This document shows positions 16,161-22,573 of a stretch of 39,629 bases of DNA, piece by piece. The stretch's first letter is position 1. Each line of letters starts with the position of its first letter. A program made the translations under genes and the position numbers. This DNA is from Streptomyces capoamus (lineage in GTDB: Bacteria > Actinomycetota > Actinomycetes > Streptomycetales > Streptomycetaceae), in assembly GCF_014654935.1 (NCBI RefSeq), contig NZ_BNBF01000001.1, positions 516,689-556,317 of the forward strand, given 5' to 3'. The notes below the pieces were generated by a model. That model worked only from the letters and a program-made list of their open reading frames with translations, searched no databases and was not told the origin of the DNA.

Positions 16161-16221
16161 CGGAACGACCGAACCGTACAACAGAACGACCACCCGGTGT
16201 CAACAGAACGACCGCGCGGTA
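16161..16221. promoter_or_regulatory. Direct-repeat operator between EamA and XRE genes
   Basis: The decamer CAGAACGACC occurs at 16182 and 16204, 22 bases apart, within longer matching units that begin with CAACAGAACGACC at 16179 and 16201. A related CGGAACGACC occurs at 16161, 21 bases earlier. Spacing of about two helical turns would place all three on one DNA face. The TTGACA element of the divergent EamA gene spans the junction of the second and third units. A binding array for the neighbouring XRE-cupin regulator is inferred. Confidence 0.6.
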
Positions 16222-16256
16222 CATTGTGGTGGTCCCCCCCGCGAGGATGTGATCGG

Positions 16257-16835
16257 ATGGCCGAGACGGCCGCAGCCCTGCAGGCACTCGCGCGCAACGT
16301 GCGGGCGGCGCGCACCCGCGCCGGCCTGTCCCTGGACGAACTCGGCCGGCGCGCCCAGGTCAGCAAGGGCGCCCTGGTCGGTCTCGAGAAGGCGCAGGGC
16401 AATCCCAACTTCGCGACCCTGGTACGGCTGGCCGACACCCTCGGTGTCTCGGTGTCCGCGCTGATGGAGGGGCCGGCCGAGGACCGGGTCCGCGTGGTCT
16501 CCGCCGAGACCGTGGCACCCCTGTGGACCGGCCCGCGGGGCAGCGAGGCCCGGCTCCTGCTGACCACGACGGGACCGGCTCCCGTCGAGGTCTGGCGCTG
16601 GCGGCTGGAGCCGGGGGAGGAGTACCCGAGCCACCCCCACCAGTCCGGGGTCGTGGAGACCGTCAGCGTCACCGCGGGACGGATGACCCTGGTCGTCGAC
16701 GGCGCCGAGCACACCGTCGAGGCGGGCCAGACCGCCACCTTCGACGCCGACGCCCCGCACACCTACCGCGGCTCGGGCACCGGGAGCTGCCACCTGATCA
16801 TGACGGTCCATCTGCCACCCGGCCCGGCAGCCTGA
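16257..16835 (+). CDS. XRE-family regulator with cupin domain
   Basis: A 192-residue regulator. Residues about 8-65 form an XRE helix-turn-helix (LARNVRAARTRAGLSLDEL, AQVSKGALVGLEKAQGNPNF). Residues about 105-185 form a cupin barrel with YPSHPHQSGVVETVSV and FDADAPHTYRG, the two cupin motifs that could hold a metal or small ligand. GAGGA lies nine bases before the ATG. Proteins of this type often control an adjacent transporter; here the divergent EamA/PaiB-like pair and the repeats in between support that. The ligand is unknown. Confidence 0.93.
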   Translation: MAETAAALQALARNVRAARTRAGLSLDELGRRAQVSKGALVGLEKAQGNPNFATLVRLADTLGVSVSALMEGPAEDRVRVVSAETVAPLWTGPRGSEARLLLTTTGPAPVEVWRWRLEPGEEYPSHPHQSGVVETVSVTAGRMTLVVDGAEHTVEAGQTATFDADAPHTYRGSGTGSCHLIMTVHLPPGPAA

Positions 16836-16860
16836 GCAGGGCAGGGAGGACCCTGTGGCG

Positions 16861-16920
16861 GGCGGGGCGGACCCACGCGTGTGAGCCGCCCCGCCTGCGT
16901 GCACGGCGGCGGGGCGGCTC
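16861..16920. terminator. Two overlapping strong hairpins between convergent genes
   Basis: GGCGGGGCGG (16861-16870) pairs with CCGCCCCGCC (16886-16895). The same right arm, extended to GAGCCGCCCCGCC (16883-16895), also pairs with GGCGGGGCGGCTC (16908-16920), a perfect 13-bp stem. The two hairpins exclude each other. They lie between the XRE-cupin and P450 stops and can end transcripts from both sides. Confidence 0.7.
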
Positions 16921-16946
16921 CGGAACGGGCCGTGGCGCGCGGGCGC

Positions 16947-18188
16947 TCAGCCGGCCGGGTCGAGGACGACCGGCAGTTCGGCGAGGCCGCGGAAGGCCGG
17001 GAAGGGGACCTCCAGCCAGCGCGGCCCGGCGGCGGGGCCGGCCAGGGCCATCCCGGGGAACCGTTCGAACAGGCGGGTCAGCGCCAGCTGCGTCTCCATC
17101 CGGGCCAGCGGCGCCCCCAGGCAGTAGTGACTGCCGTGCCCGAAACCGAGATGGGCGTCCTGCGCGTTGCCCGGCCGCATCACGTCCAGCTCGTCGGGGC
17201 GGTCGAACTTCTGCGGATCGCGGTTGGCCGAGCTGAGGGCGATCTGCACCAGGGCGCCCTTGGGGATCCGGGTCCCGCTGTACTCCACGTCCTCGGTGGC
17301 GTAGCGGAACGTCGCGCTCTCCACCGAGCCGTCGTAGCGCACGAGTTCCTCCACCGCCGCGCGGATCAGCTCCGGGTCCTCCCGCACGGCGCGCAGCTGC
17401 GCGGGGTGCGACAGCAGGTGGTGGACGGCGTTGCCGATGAGGTACGCGGTCGTCTTGTGACCGGCGAACATCAGCAGGAACGCCGTGGACACCAGCTCGC
17501 TCTCGGTGAGCCCGTCGTCGTTGTCCCGGACCGCGATGAGGGCGCTGAGCAGATCGTCGCCCGGCCGTGCCCGTTTGGCGGTGATGAGGTGCGTGAAGTA
17601 CGCGTGCAGGTCCCCCTCGGCCTGCTGCTGGGCGCGCTTGGCCTCCTCGCCGAAGCCGGTCTGCGCCACCGTGGTGGACAGGTGCTGCATCCGCGACCGG
17701 TCCTCCGGCGGCACCCCGAGCAGATCGCAGATCACGATGATCGGCAGCGGGAAGGCGAACGCGGGCAGCAGGTCGAAGGGTTCCCGGGCGGGGCACGCGT
17801 CGAGCAGGCTCCGCACGATCTCCTCGATCCGCGGCCGCAGCGCCTCCACGCGCCGGGGGGTGAACGCCGAGTTGACCAGCCGGCGCAGCCGGGTGTGCTT
17901 CGGCGCGTCGGAGTTGAGCATGTTGTCGTCCAGGGCGACGGACGAGTCACCGAAGATCCTCCGGTAGGCGTCCATGGCCCCGTACATGTCCTTGCTCAGC
18001 CGGGGATCGGACAGGGCGGCCCGCGCGTCGTCGTACCGGGTGATGAGGTACGTGTCGTTGCCGTGCGGCGGTCTCATGGGGCACACGGGTGCCGCGGTGC
18101 GCAGATGGGCGTAGACCGTGTGCGGGTCGCGCCGGAACTCGGGGGTGCACCGCTCGGCCGCGGTGACGGCCTCTTGCGTGGTGGTCAC
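16947..18188 (-). CDS. Cytochrome P450
   Basis: A 413-residue soluble bacterial P450 monooxygenase. The heme loop is GFGHGSHYCLGAP with Cys356 as ligand. The ExxR pair is Glu281/Arg284 in EELVR. The I-helix motif reads FAGHKTTAYLIG: Lys245 stands where most P450s have Asp or Glu before the conserved Thr, the pair that helps deliver protons to bound oxygen. The GTG start is preceded by CAGGAG at six bases and overlaps the amidohydrolase stop (GTGA). No ferredoxin or ferredoxin reductase gene is adjacent, so electrons must come from elsewhere. It is the last gene of a four-gene operon. Substrate unknown. Confidence 0.96.
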   Translation of the reverse strand: MTTTQEAVTAAERCTPEFRRDPHTVYAHLRTAAPVCPMRPPHGNDTYLITRYDDARAALSDPRLSKDMYGAMDAYRRIFGDSSVALDDNMLNSDAPKHTRLRRLVNSAFTPRRVEALRPRIEEIVRSLLDACPAREPFDLLPAFAFPLPIIVICDLLGVPPEDRSRMQHLSTTVAQTGFGEEAKRAQQQAEGDLHAYFTHLITAKRARPGDDLLSALIAVRDNDDGLTESELVSTAFLLMFAGHKTTAYLIGNAVHHLLSHPAQLRAVREDPELIRAAVEELVRYDGSVESATFRYATEDVEYSGTRIPKGALVQIALSSANRDPQKFDRPDELDVMRPGNAQDAHLGFGHGSHYCLGAPLARMETQLALTRLFERFPGMALAGPAAGPRWLEVPFPAFRGLAELPVVLDPAG

Positions 18189-19189
18189 GGACGACTCCTG
18201 AGGTCGAAGAGGGCTTGGGCGTTGCCGCCGAGAATGAGCTGCTGGGCGGCCGCGTCGACCGGCAGCTTCTCGATCAGGTGGATGAAGTCCTCCAGCGGCG
18301 CCGCCATCGGCGGTGAGTCGGTGCCGAACAGCATCCGTTCGGGGCCCAGCACTTCGGCGTTCAGGCTCAGGTGGGCCGCGCTGAACGGGCTGGTGTCGAC
18401 GTACATGCGCCGCAGCGCCGCGGCGGGGTCGGCCGACGGCCGTGGGGTACCCGGGTCCGGCCGCGCGGCCGGGGGAGCGGCGGCGGCCGTCCCGGGCCGG
18501 CCCGACGGCGGCGCGCCCCCGGCCCAGTGCCGGGGGCGCGCCGCCGTCTGCAGGCGCTCCGGCAGCAGCGCCATCGCGCCGCCGCCGGTGGCGCCGATCA
18601 GCCGCAGACCGGGGTACTTGTCCAGCCATCCCGCGAACGCGATCATGGCCATGCCCAAAGTGACGTCGCCGAAGCGGCCGATCTGCTCCACGAAGCCGGT
18701 CTCCTCGACCCGTTCCGTGCCCGCCGGTTCGGCCGGCGCGTGCACCAGCACCGGCACCCCCGCCTCCGCGGCCAGCGCGAAGAAGGAGTCGGCGCGCGGC
18801 GAACCGAGCAGCTCCCCGTGCACGCTGGACGTGGTGATCAGGCCGACGAACGCGGGGTCCGCCAGGGTCTCCCGCACCCCTTCGAGGTGATCGTCGTCGC
18901 CGAACGGGTTGGCGTAGACGTACCCGCGCAACTGGTCCGGGAACTTCCGGATCAGCCCCGACATCCACGCGTGGAAGGCACGGAGCCGGTCGCGGGGTTG
19001 CGCGTAGTTGTCCACGCCCGCCACCCGCGCCATCGCGCCGGCCCCGACGGGGCTGCCGATGATGGTCAGGTCGATGCCGGCCTCGGCGCGGGCGGCGAGC
19101 ATGCCGTCGACGTCGGTCAGACTCGGGGGCATGGGGAAGCGCTTGGCCGCTTCCGGTGGGGACAGGTGCCCGTGGATGTCGATGATCAC
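18185..19189 (-). CDS. Amidohydrolase-2 (ACMSD-type) metal-dependent hydrolase or decarboxylase
   Basis: A 334-residue TIM-barrel protein of the amidohydrolase-2/ACMSD group, which includes non-oxidative decarboxylases and hydrolases. Metal-site motifs are DIHGH at residues 4-8, His150 in VLVHAPAEP and the Asp in FGTDSPP. The usual PHxGG histidine appears replaced in GATGGGAM (199-206), which could alter the site. Residues about 217-257 are an Ala/Pro/Gly-rich insertion between the barrel segment ending LLPERL and RRMYVDTS; its DNA carries a perfect 19-bp-arm palindrome. The ATG overlaps the preceding stop (ATGA), and its own stop overlaps the P450 start. The reaction cannot be named. Confidence 0.88.
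   Translation of the reverse strand: MIIDIHGHLSPPEAAKRFPMPPSLTDVDGMLAARAEAGIDLTIIGSPVGAGAMARVAGVDNYAQPRDRLRAFHAWMSGLIRKFPDQLRGYVYANPFGDDDHLEGVRETLADPAFVGLITTSSVHGELLGSPRADSFFALAAEAGVPVLVHAPAEPAGTERVEETGFVEQIGRFGDVTLGMAMIAFAGWLDKYPGLRLIGATGGGAMALLPERLQTAARPRHWAGGAPPSGRPGTAAAAPPAARPDPGTPRPSADPAAALRRMYVDTSPFSAAHLSLNAEVLGPERMLFGTDSPPMAAPLEDFIHLIEKLPVDAAAQQLILGGNAQALFDLRSRP
18504..18548. repeat. Perfect 19-bp-arm palindrome inside the amidohydrolase gene
   Basis: GACGGCGGCGCGCCCCCGG (18504-18522) is the exact reverse complement of CCGGGGGCGCGCCGCCGTC (18530-18548), separated by the loop CCCAGTG. It is the longest perfect stem I noticed in the window and resembles an intrinsic terminator, yet it is inside an open reading frame, where it encodes residues about 214-229 at the start of an Ala/Pro-rich insertion. 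Confidence 0.9.
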
Positions 19190-20073
19190 GTGTCGGTTTC
19201 CGGTTTCGGTGCGAGTGCGCGGGTGACCGCGGCACAGTCCTGGTCGCCCAGTCCTTGCTCGGTGGCGCGGACGTGGGTCTCCGCCGCGGCGGTCGCCAGC
19301 GGCAGGCTCAGGCCGACTGCTGCTGCCTGCTTGGAAGCGAGCATGAGGTCTTTCGCCATCAGCCGCAGCCGGAAGTCCGGCTCCTCGAAGCGGCCCGAGG
19401 CCAGCCGCCGCGACTTGAACGCCATCACCGGTGAAGCGAAACCGCTGCCCGCGATGGTCTTGAGGACCAGCTGCCGGTCCAGGCCACAGGCCTGCGCCAG
19501 TTCGGTGGCCTCGGCCAGCGCCTGCACCTCTATGCCCATCAGCAGGTTGAGGAGCAGTTTCATCCGCATGCCGGACCCCAGTGCGCCCAGATGGACCACG
19601 TCCTTGCCCAGCGTCTCCAGCAGCGGGCGGGCGGTCTCGAACGCCCGTTGCTCGCCCCCGGCGAACAACCGCAGTTCTCCGTCGCGGGCGTGGTCGCGGT
19701 TGCCGAGCATGCCCACGTCCAGCACGGCCGGGATCTCACCGGCGATCTGCACGACCTCGTCGGGGGCGACGGTGCTGGCGCAGATCAGCACACCGGGGTA
19801 CGGACCCTCGGCCAGTACGCCGCCGGGGCCGTGCAGCACCGCGCCCAGGGCCTGGCCGTCGGCCACGACGCAGAGCGTGGCGCTCGTGCCCGCGACGGCG
19901 TCGGCGGGGTTGGCGGCGGCGTAGGCCCCCGCCTCGGCGAGCGGGGCGGCGCGCTCGGGGGTACGGTTCCAGACCCGGACCTGTATCCCCTCGTCGAGGA
20001 GGCGACGGGCCAGTCCGGCGCCCATCGTGCCGAGTCCGAGGACGGCGACGGGGCCGCGCACGGGGGGCTTCAA
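19186..20073 (-). CDS. NAD(P)-dependent oxidoreductase, 3-hydroxyisobutyrate dehydrogenase family
   Basis: A 295-residue beta-hydroxyacid dehydrogenase-like protein. VAVLGLGTMGAGLARRLL near the N-terminus is the nucleotide-binding loop, followed by VRVWNRTPER. The catalytic lysine region GSGMRMKLLLNLLMG is intact, so it is likely an active reductase or dehydrogenase of a 3-hydroxy acid, or an imine reductase, which shares this fold. The start is a TTG overlapping the monooxygenase stop (TTGA), supported by AAGGGGGTGG just upstream; no ATG or GTG fits. Its end overlaps the amidohydrolase start. The cofactor preference and substrate cannot be deduced. Confidence 0.9.
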   Translation of the reverse strand: MKPPVRGPVAVLGLGTMGAGLARRLLDEGIQVRVWNRTPERAAPLAEAGAYAAANPADAVAGTSATLCVVADGQALGAVLHGPGGVLAEGPYPGVLICASTVAPDEVVQIAGEIPAVLDVGMLGNRDHARDGELRLFAGGEQRAFETARPLLETLGKDVVHLGALGSGMRMKLLLNLLMGIEVQALAEATELAQACGLDRQLVLKTIAGSGFASPVMAFKSRRLASGRFEEPDFRLRLMAKDLMLASKQAAAVGLSLPLATAAAETHVRATEQGLGDQDCAAVTRALAPKPETDT

Positions 20074-20408
20074 GACGCCACCCCCTTGGTCTCCTTGATC
20101 ACGCGGAACCGCATCGACTGCCGCTGGTCGACGAACTCGCGCAGCGGGGCCACCAACTCCTGGTGCTCCGCGCTCTGCTGCCAGGCGAAGAAGTCCTCGG
20201 CGGTCCGCCATTCGCTGGTGATCACCCACTGGCGGGAGTCGTCGGCGGGTTCGCCGAGCCGCTCGATGATGTGTCCGGGGGTGCTGGACACGGACTTCCG
20301 GAGCTGCTCGTACAGATCCAGGAATCCCTGTTCGCCGCCCTCGATGACGCGGACTGCGAAAACCACGCTCAGCTTGTCGGCCGGTCGGCCGTTGTCGTTG
20401 GTGCCCAT
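20070..20408 (-). CDS. Antibiotic biosynthesis monooxygenase (ABM) domain protein
   Basis: The first gene of the operon encodes a 112-residue ferredoxin-like-fold ABM protein: KLSVVFAVRVIEGGEQGFL, then TPGHIIERLGEPADD, QWVITSEWRTAEDFFAW and FRVIKETKG. ABM proteins include cofactor-free quinone-forming monooxygenases and heme-degrading enzymes; the aromatic and His pattern alone does not decide. The ATG is preceded by AGGAGGAGAC, the strongest ribosome site in the operon, which fits an operon head. The stop overlaps the next gene. Upstream frame extension to 20525 is not supported by codon use. Confidence 0.88.
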   Translation of the reverse strand: MGTNDNGRPADKLSVVFAVRVIEGGEQGFLDLYEQLRKSVSSTPGHIIERLGEPADDSRQWVITSEWRTAEDFFAWQQSAEHQELVAPLREFVDQRQSMRFRVIKETKGVAS

Positions 20409-20520
20409 GTCTCCTCCTGTGTGAGAGCCGGACGGACACGACACCAACGGACTCATGTCCCTCGTACGGCTGCAACTCCGAATGGGGGAGGACCCAGTGG
20501 GGACAAGGGGTGCACGGTGC

Positions 20521-20549
20521 GTCATTAGTCATTTCGGGTGACTGATGAC
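20521..20549. promoter_or_regulatory. Inverted repeat upstream of the P450 operon
   Basis: GTCATTAGTCA and TGACTGATGAC match at 10 of 11 positions around TTTCGGG, about 112 bases before the ABM start. The A/T-rich arms differ from surrounding DNA and suit a dimeric repressor site (MarR or GntR class); as RNA it could also be a short stem. No regulator gene is adjacent. Confidence 0.5.
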
Positions 20550-20640
20550 GCGGAGCGTGACGCGTTCCGGTGTGCCGGGCCCGATCGCCGGCCGAGGGTG
20601 ACGGGCCGCCGACGGCGATGACATGATGACCGGCGACACA

Positions 20641-20790
20641 AGGCGACGGCGGTCCGAGGAAGCCGGTGCGAATCCGGCGCGGTCCCGCCACTGTGACCGG
20701 CGAGCGGCTCCCGCGCGGCCACCGCACCGGACGGGGTGCGAGGGCGGGACGGGCGACGACCCGGGAGCCAGGAGACTCACGCGGTCGCCT
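20641..20790 (+). ncRNA. Cobalamin riboswitch 1
   Basis: The conserved cobalamin-aptamer core is visible: GAAGCCGGTGCGAATCCGGC, then GCGGTCCCGCCACTGTGACC, and the closing GGGAGCCAGGAGACTC. The closing stem P1 is AGGCGAC (20641-20647) with GTCGCCT (20784-20790). Downstream, CTCCCC and GGGGAG (20814-20829) form a 6-bp hairpin with a GGGA loop that buries the ribosome site of the ferredoxin-like gene. This points to translational shut-off when cobalamin is bound. Confidence 0.93.
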
Positions 20791-20813
20791 CCTCAGACGA
20801 CACCGGGGCGGAT

Positions 20814-20829
20814 CTCCCCGGGAGGGGAG
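20814..20829 (+). promoter_or_regulatory. Ribosome-site sequestering hairpin of riboswitch 1
   Basis: CTCCCC pairs with GGGGAG across the GNRA-type loop GGGA. The right arm is part of the Shine-Dalgarno stretch GGAGGGGAG, nine bases before the start at 20839. It is the probable expression platform of the riboswitch just upstream. Confidence 0.7.
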
Positions 20830-20838
20830 CGGTGCGCC

Positions 20839-21216
20839 ATGCCCGACAGGCGGACGAAGAGGACGACGGGCGGACCGGTGCCGTGCCGGGTCGTCGTGTG
20901 CCGCGACTGCTGCTGCGGCAGTCCGAAGGTGACGGGCGATCACGCGGCGCAGACCGCGCGGCTGCGGGCGGAGGTGCCCGTGCGCGTCTCCGACTGCCTC
21001 GACGTGTGCGAGCAGGCCAACGTCATCGTCGTACAGCCCTCCACCGCAGGCCGGGCCGCCGGCGCGCGGCCCGTCTGGCTCGGGCTCGTCAACGACGCGG
21101 ACGCCACCGAGGACATCGTCGGCTGGGTGCGCGCCGGCGGCCCCGGCGTCGCTCCGCTGCCGGACGTCCTCGACCTGTACGCCTTCACCCCGCCGCGCCG
21201 GCGCGGCGGGGCCTGA
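20839..21216 (+). CDS. Riboswitch-controlled (2Fe-2S) ferredoxin-like protein
   Basis: A 125-residue protein that resembles thioredoxin-fold [2Fe-2S] ferredoxins. Cysteines lie at 16, 21, 24-26 (CRVVVCRDCCCG) and 53 and 57 (SDCLDVCEQANVIVVQPS); the C-x3-C pair plus an upstream Cys is the expected cluster pattern, and the CCC triplet is unusual. It would carry electrons in the cytoplasm. The leader is a cobalamin riboswitch whose platform hides the ribosome site, so it should be made when cobalamin is scarce. That and the cbtBA genes next door suggest a role in cobalt or corrin metabolism; the partner enzyme is not in this window. Confidence 0.85.
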   Translation: MPDRRTKRTTGGPVPCRVVVCRDCCCGSPKVTGDHAAQTARLRAEVPVRVSDCLDVCEQANVIVVQPSTAGRAAGARPVWLGLVNDADATEDIVGWVRAGGPGVAPLPDVLDLYAFTPPRRRGGA

Positions 21217-21349
21217 GCGGGATCGGTCACTTCGCGCCACCGCCGACCCGCCGGACACCCGGCCGGCCACCCGTCACGAGAGGAAGATCACGCCGGTCGG
21301 AGGCGGTCTTGGCGGGGCGTCGGTCCCGCGGTACGGTCTGTCCGATATC

Positions 21350-21449
21350 GACGACGGCATGACGGAAGCCGGTGGGAACCCGGCACGGTCGCGCCACTGT
21401 GTGCGGGCCCCCGCGGGGGTGCTCGTGAGTCAGACCCGGGGCCGTCGTC
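21350..21449 (+). ncRNA. Cobalamin riboswitch 2 (cbtBA leader)
   Basis: A second, shorter cobalamin aptamer: GGAAGCCGGTGGGAACCCGG, then CACGGTCGCGCCACTGTG and GTGAGTCAGACCC. Its P1 stem is a perfect 9-bp pairing of GACGACGGC (21350-21358) with GCCGTCGTC (21441-21449). A small hairpin (CTCC/GGAG, loop CAGA) overlaps the cbtB ribosome site and may be the regulatory element. It is expected to repress cobalt uptake when cobalamin is plentiful. Confidence 0.92.
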
Positions 21450-21496
21450 CTGTGCTCCACCGAGATGGGACGCGAACTCCCAGAGGAGGTCCTGCC

Positions 21497-21718
21497 ATGG
21501 CGCAGACCGTCGCCCCGCCGACAGCCACCACTCCCGCCGTACCCGCCAAGCTGCCGCTGAGGGAGATTGCGCCCTGGGCGGTCTTCTTCGGCATCCTCAT
21601 GCTGGTCCTGCTCTACTTCGTCGGCGCCGAGCAGGGCGCCACCTCCGTGTTCAACGGCACGGACGTCCACGAATGGGTGCACGACGCCCGCCATCTGCTC
21701 GGTTTCCCCTGCCACTGA
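21497..21718 (+). CDS. cbtB: Cobalt transporter subunit CbtB
   Basis: A 73-residue single-span membrane protein. The helix is at about residues 25-45 (WAVFFGILMLVLLYFVGAE). The C-terminus is histidine-rich (VHEWVHDARHLLGFPCH), the typical CbtB metal-binding tail. AGAGGAGGT six bases before the ATG is an almost ideal ribosome site and fixes the start. cbtA follows after 22 bases. CbtB and CbtA form a predicted cobalt uptake system found under cobalamin riboswitches, as here. Confidence 0.94.
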   Translation: MAQTVAPPTATTPAVPAKLPLREIAPWAVFFGILMLVLLYFVGAEQGATSVFNGTDVHEWVHDARHLLGFPCH

Positions 21719-21740
21719 CGCGAGGGGACACCGCCCGCCC

Positions 21741-22493
21741 ATGAACTCCGCAACCGTACGGAACCTGCTCGTGCGGGGCATGCTCGCCGGCCTCGCGGCC
21801 GGCGTGCTCGCCCTGGTCGCGGCCTACCTCCTCGGTGAGTCGAGCGTCGACAAGGCGATCGCCTTCGAGGACGCCCACTCCCACGAGCACGAGATGGAAG
21901 TCGTCTCCCGCTCCCTGCAGTCCACGGCCGGCCTCGCCACCGGCGTCCTCGTCTACGGGGTCGCCTTCGGCGGCATCGCCGCGCTCGCCTACTGCTTCGC
22001 CCTGGGCCGCGTGGGCCGCTTCGGCCCACGGGCGACCGCGCTGCTGCTGTCCGGCTGCGCGCTGCTCACGGTCTACGTCGTGCCGTTCCTGAAGTACCCG
22101 GCCAATCCGCCCTCGGTCGGCGACCCCGACACCATCGGCAAGCGGACCACGCTGTACTTCCTGATGATGCTGCTCAGCGTCCTCCTCGCGGTCGCCGCCA
22201 CCATCGTGGGCAAGCGCCTCGCGCCCAGCCTGGGCACCTGGTGGGCGACAGTCGTCGCGGTGGCCGCCTTCGCCGTCGTCATCGGCCTGGCCTACGCGTT
22301 CCTGCCGGCCGTCGACGAGGTACCCAAGGACTTCCCGGCCGCCCTGCTGTGGCGGTTCCGGCTGTCCGCGCTGGCCGTCCAGGCCGTCCTGTGGGGCGGA
22401 TTCGGGCTGCTCTTCGGCGAGTTGGCCGAGCGGCTGCTGAAACCCGCGCCGGCCGGCGCCGAGACCGGCCACGCGGTGCCGGCCGCGCGCTGA
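21741..22493 (+). CDS. cbtA: Cobalt transporter subunit CbtA
   Basis: A 250-residue membrane protein with about six hydrophobic segments, the main subunit of the predicted CbtAB cobalt importer. Family traits are the opening LLVRGMLAGLAAGVLALVA, a histidine-rich loop after helix 1 (EDAHSHEHEME), LKYPANPPSVGDPDTIGKR split by a turn, and WWATVVAVAAFAVVIGLAY. It is co-transcribed with cbtB under riboswitch 2. The ribosome site GAGGGGA is rather far (about 13 bases) from the ATG, so translation may depend on cbtB. It converges on the histidine-phosphatase-like gene. Confidence 0.95.
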   Translation: MNSATVRNLLVRGMLAGLAAGVLALVAAYLLGESSVDKAIAFEDAHSHEHEMEVVSRSLQSTAGLATGVLVYGVAFGGIAALAYCFALGRVGRFGPRATALLLSGCALLTVYVVPFLKYPANPPSVGDPDTIGKRTTLYFLMMLLSVLLAVAATIVGKRLAPSLGTWWATVVAVAAFAVVIGLAYAFLPAVDEVPKDFPAALLWRFRLSALAVQAVLWGGFGLLFGELAERLLKPAPAGAETGHAVPAAR

Positions 22494-22573
22494 CATCTCC
22501 CGGAGCACGGCCGCACCCGCCCGGAACGCCGGAGGGAACACCTGCCGGGGACGGATGTACGGCCCGCCAGGCC

